Shown here piece after piece: positions 54,598-56,280 of a DNA stretch of 56,280 nt. Position numbers and translations under genes: made by a program. Each line of letters begins with the position of its first letter. Position 1 is the stretch's first letter. The notes under the pieces were generated by a model. The model did no database searches. It was not told the origin of the DNA and saw nothing but the letters and a program-made list of their open reading frames with translations. The stretch is taken from the NCBI GenBank assembly GCA_034435315.1, contig DAOTYB010000071.1:1-56280 (forward strand), written 5' to 3'. The stretch is from VGOB01 sp034435315. Lineage in GTDB: Bacteria; Chloroflexota; Anaerolineae; UBA4142.

Positions 54598-55860
54598 GTG
54601 TCCGACTTTCAAATTCCCTACGCCAAAACCCACCTCACCTTCTCTCTCCCCGATTCGCTTCACGTTGAACGACTTGCACCTGCGCCGATTCCGCCGGTGT
54701 CCGATGCGATGCGCGCGGTAAACGATGCGCTCGAGCATCCACTCGGCCATTTTCGATTTGAAGATTTCGCGCGCGCGCAATCGGTGGCGATTGCGATCAA
54801 CGACAAGACGCGTCCGGTGCCGCTGGCGCTGCTGTTGCCACCACTGTTGCAAAAACTCGCGCGCCTGGGCATCCCCGATTCTGCGATCAAGCTGATCATT
54901 GGCGTTGGCACGCACGCGCCGATGCCGCGCGAAGAATTTGGCGCGGTGGTTCCGCCTGAGATTCTCGCGCGCTATCGCGTCATCAGTCACGATTGCGATG
55001 ACGCGTCGCTCCACGTTTTTCTTGGCACAACGACACGCGGAACGCGCGTGCTGTGCCATCGCGAGTACGCGCACGCCGATTTGCGGATCGCGATTGGCGA
55101 CATCGAGCCGCATCAGTTCATGGGTTTTTCGGGCGGTGTGAAGAGCGCGGCGGTAGGCGTAACCGCGCGCGAAACGATCGCGCACAATCACGCCTTGATG
55201 ATGGAGCCGAACGCGTATCAGGGACGTTACGACGATAATCCGGCGCGGCAGGATTGCGAAGAGATCGGCAAAATCATCGGCATCCATTGCGCGCTCAATT
55301 CGGTGATTGATGAGCACAAGCGTATCGTCGGCGTGTTCGCGGGCGAGCCGGTCGCGGTGATGCGCGCGGGGATGCCACTCGCGCTCGATGTGTATCGCGT
55401 GAACGTGCGCGCGCTATTCGATCTGATGATCGTTTCAGCGGGAGGACATCCCAAGGACATCAATGTTTATCAAGCGCAAAAAGCGGTGGGGCATGCGATG
55501 CCGGTGATGAAACGCGGCGGTACGCTCATCTGGGTTGCCGCGTGTCCTGAGGGCGCGGGGAGCAAGGTGTACGAGGAGTACGTCGCGCAGTTTTCGTCGC
55601 ACGAAGCAGTGCTGGAGCATTTCAAGCGCGCGCCGTTTCAGTTGGGCAAGCACAAGGCATGGCAGATCGCGCGCGACGCGACGCAGGTGCGTTTGCTGAT
55701 GGTCACCGAGTTGCCACCCGACCTCGCGCGCAAACTGCTTTTGCCGCGCGTCGAATCGCTAGATGCCGCGCTCGCGCTTGCCCTGCGCGATTTGCCACGT
55801 GATGCGCGCGTGGGTATAATGCCGGTGGGGAATGTGACGGTACCGGTGATTTCAGATTGA
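54598..55860 (+). CDS. LarA-type nickel-pincer hydroxyacid racemase/epimerase
   Basis: A 420-residue member of the LarA (DUF2088/DUF2172-type) superfamily. Known catalytic residues of lactate racemase all align at a constant offset: NDKTRP (Asp69, Arg72), THAP (His106), EPHQF (His172), FSGGVKSAA (Lys182, the covalent attachment site of the nickel-pincer cofactor) and AHNH (His198). It is therefore probably an active 2-hydroxyacid racemase or epimerase, needing LarB/C/E cofactor enzymes encoded elsewhere. Its place next to a UxaA-type lyase and a TctCBA importer suggests it corrects stereochemistry before elimination. GTG 54598 follows AGGAG by 5 nt; ATG 54550 lies in a repeat and is rejected. 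Confidence 0.93.
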   Translation: MSDFQIPYAKTHLTFSLPDSLHVERLAPAPIPPVSDAMRAVNDALEHPLGHFRFEDFARAQSVAIAINDKTRPVPLALLLPPLLQKLARLGIPDSAIKLIIGVGTHAPMPREEFGAVVPPEILARYRVISHDCDDASLHVFLGTTTRGTRVLCHREYAHADLRIAIGDIEPHQFMGFSGGVKSAAVGVTARETIAHNHALMMEPNAYQGRYDDNPARQDCEEIGKIIGIHCALNSVIDEHKRIVGVFAGEPVAVMRAGMPLALDVYRVNVRALFDLMIVSAGGHPKDINVYQAQKAVGHAMPVMKRGGTLIWVAACPEGAGSKVYEEYVAQFSSHEAVLEHFKRAPFQLGKHKAWQIARDATQVRLLMVTELPPDLARKLLLPRVESLDAALALALRDLPRDARVGIMPVGNVTVPVISD

Positions 55861-55905
55861 TGATTTTAGATTTTCGATTGGATCGGTTGATCGTGTTGTC
55901 AGACG

Positions 55906-56139
55906 CTAGGCAAACGGTGCGACGGGTACAAGTTCTGCTCGCGCGGCCACCTGGCCTTCTGCAACTTGAGCGACACGGTGCAACAAACTGGCGTGATAGT
56001 AACGCGTGCCACAATGATCACAGATGCCAATCGGCACGTTTTCCAGAATGACGAACCCATCTTTGTGCTTGAATGATTCGCGCCTGACGATTTTTTCGCG
56101 CACGACACCGTCACAGTATTCGCATTTGTATCCGTACAT
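55906..56139 (-). CDS. YgiT-type zinc-finger protein
   Basis: A 77-residue protein with the YgiT/MqsA-N fold. The zinc ligands are C6-x2-C9 (CEYC) and C40-x2-C43 (CDHC). The middle (FVILENVPIGIC) is the usual beta-hairpin, and the tail is short, lacking the HTH of full MqsA. In many genomes it sits beside a small RelE/HigB- or DUF4258-type partner as a putative toxin-antitoxin pair. No partner is visible here, upstream or downstream. No Shine-Dalgarno was seen before ATG 56139. It converges with the larA-like gene over a 45-nt gap. Confidence 0.85.
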   Translation of the reverse strand: MYGYKCEYCDGVVREKIVRRESFKHKDGFVILENVPIGICDHCGTRYYHASLLHRVAQVAEGQVAARAELVPVAPFA

Positions 56140-56227
56140 TTTCTAATGGCGTTGCACTGTTTCCTGTTCAACCTACTTGACAGCACAAGAGGTGTTCAAA
56201 CAAATTGGTTTGCACAGTACGCCTTGA

Positions 56228-56280
56228 CCCCACTTATCCCCCTGCCCCCTTCTCTCCCCGCTATGCGGGGAGAGAAGGGG
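56228..56280. repeat. GC-rich hairpin repeat, cut by the window end
   Basis: CCCCTTCTCTCCCCGC pairs with GCGGGGAGAGAAGGGG around TAT. It is the same hairpin module as at 38535-38565 and 42820-42865. The element continues beyond the window. The 56140-56227 segment has no supportable gene. Confidence 0.8.

Overview
The window looks like a chromosome fragment from a member of the Chloroflexota (Anaerolineae-like; inference). The pointers are secreted or lipoprotein products with Thr/Pro-rich 'TPT' linkers, a membrane H+-pyrophosphatase, a TtuB/TtuA tRNA 2-thiolation pair, GDP-deoxyhexose and exopolysaccharide genes, DUF4332 and Uma2 proteins, and many GCGCGC-type words. No rRNA gene is present. 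The only RNA gene I can support is a selenocysteine tRNA with its own promoter. No phage, integrase, transposase or CRISPR array was seen. Unusually many dispersed short repeats fill the gaps and, in places, enter genes.

Layout. 1-4.5 kb (+): repeat-rich leader, an ADP-forming acyl-CoA synthetase/GNAT fusion, an aldo/keto reductase and a ferredoxin. 4.5-17 kb (-): tRNA-Sec, a family 2 glycosyltransferase, polyprenyl synthase, TatD, DegV, two phosphohexomutases, a fused MNT-HEPN protein, Gmd and Rmd (GDP-deoxyhexose synthesis), FmdB, an NAD-sugar epimerase and a surface protein. 17-20.2 kb: Uma2, UvrB and a convergent DUF4332 protein. 20.5-28 kb (+): a nitrilase-fold protein lacking its catalytic Cys, HerA, an alpha/beta hydrolase, a PLD-type nuclease, TtuB, TtuA and MurJ. 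28-34.6 kb (+): a FAD oxidoreductase, two glycosyltransferases, a polyprenyl-P sugar transferase and a pyrimidine phosphorylase. 34.7-42.3 kb (-): H+-PPase, acyl-CoA dehydrogenase, an NTF2-like lipoprotein, leucyl aminopeptidase and a MoxR ATPase. 43-49 kb (+): a class III aminotransferase, a DapB-like dehydrogenase, DUF364, a Flp pilin, a proton-channel-like membrane protein and a SIMPL protein. 49.1-55.9 kb (+): a complete catabolic operon made of a GntR regulator, a TctCBA transporter, a split UxaA-type lyase and a LarA-type nickel hydroxyacid racemase. A YgiT zinc-finger protein closes the window.

The most unusual content is the repeat biology. (i) Palindromic tracts of degenerate 7-mers are inserted in frame in two unrelated genes, the family 2 glycosyltransferase and murJ, and encode nearly the same peptide. 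A related tract extends TtuB past its Gly-Gly terminus. (ii) A family of about 130 bp carries, in order, a Shine-Dalgarno site, a 9-codon mini-ORF, a long hairpin and a second Shine-Dalgarno site. Two copies abut the start codons of downstream genes. (iii) A MITE-like family ending in TTTCAGTTTGGGG sits 5-40 bp upstream of promoter -35 boxes at every site found. All coordinates, motifs and repeat matches were read by eye; no alignment or database search was run.
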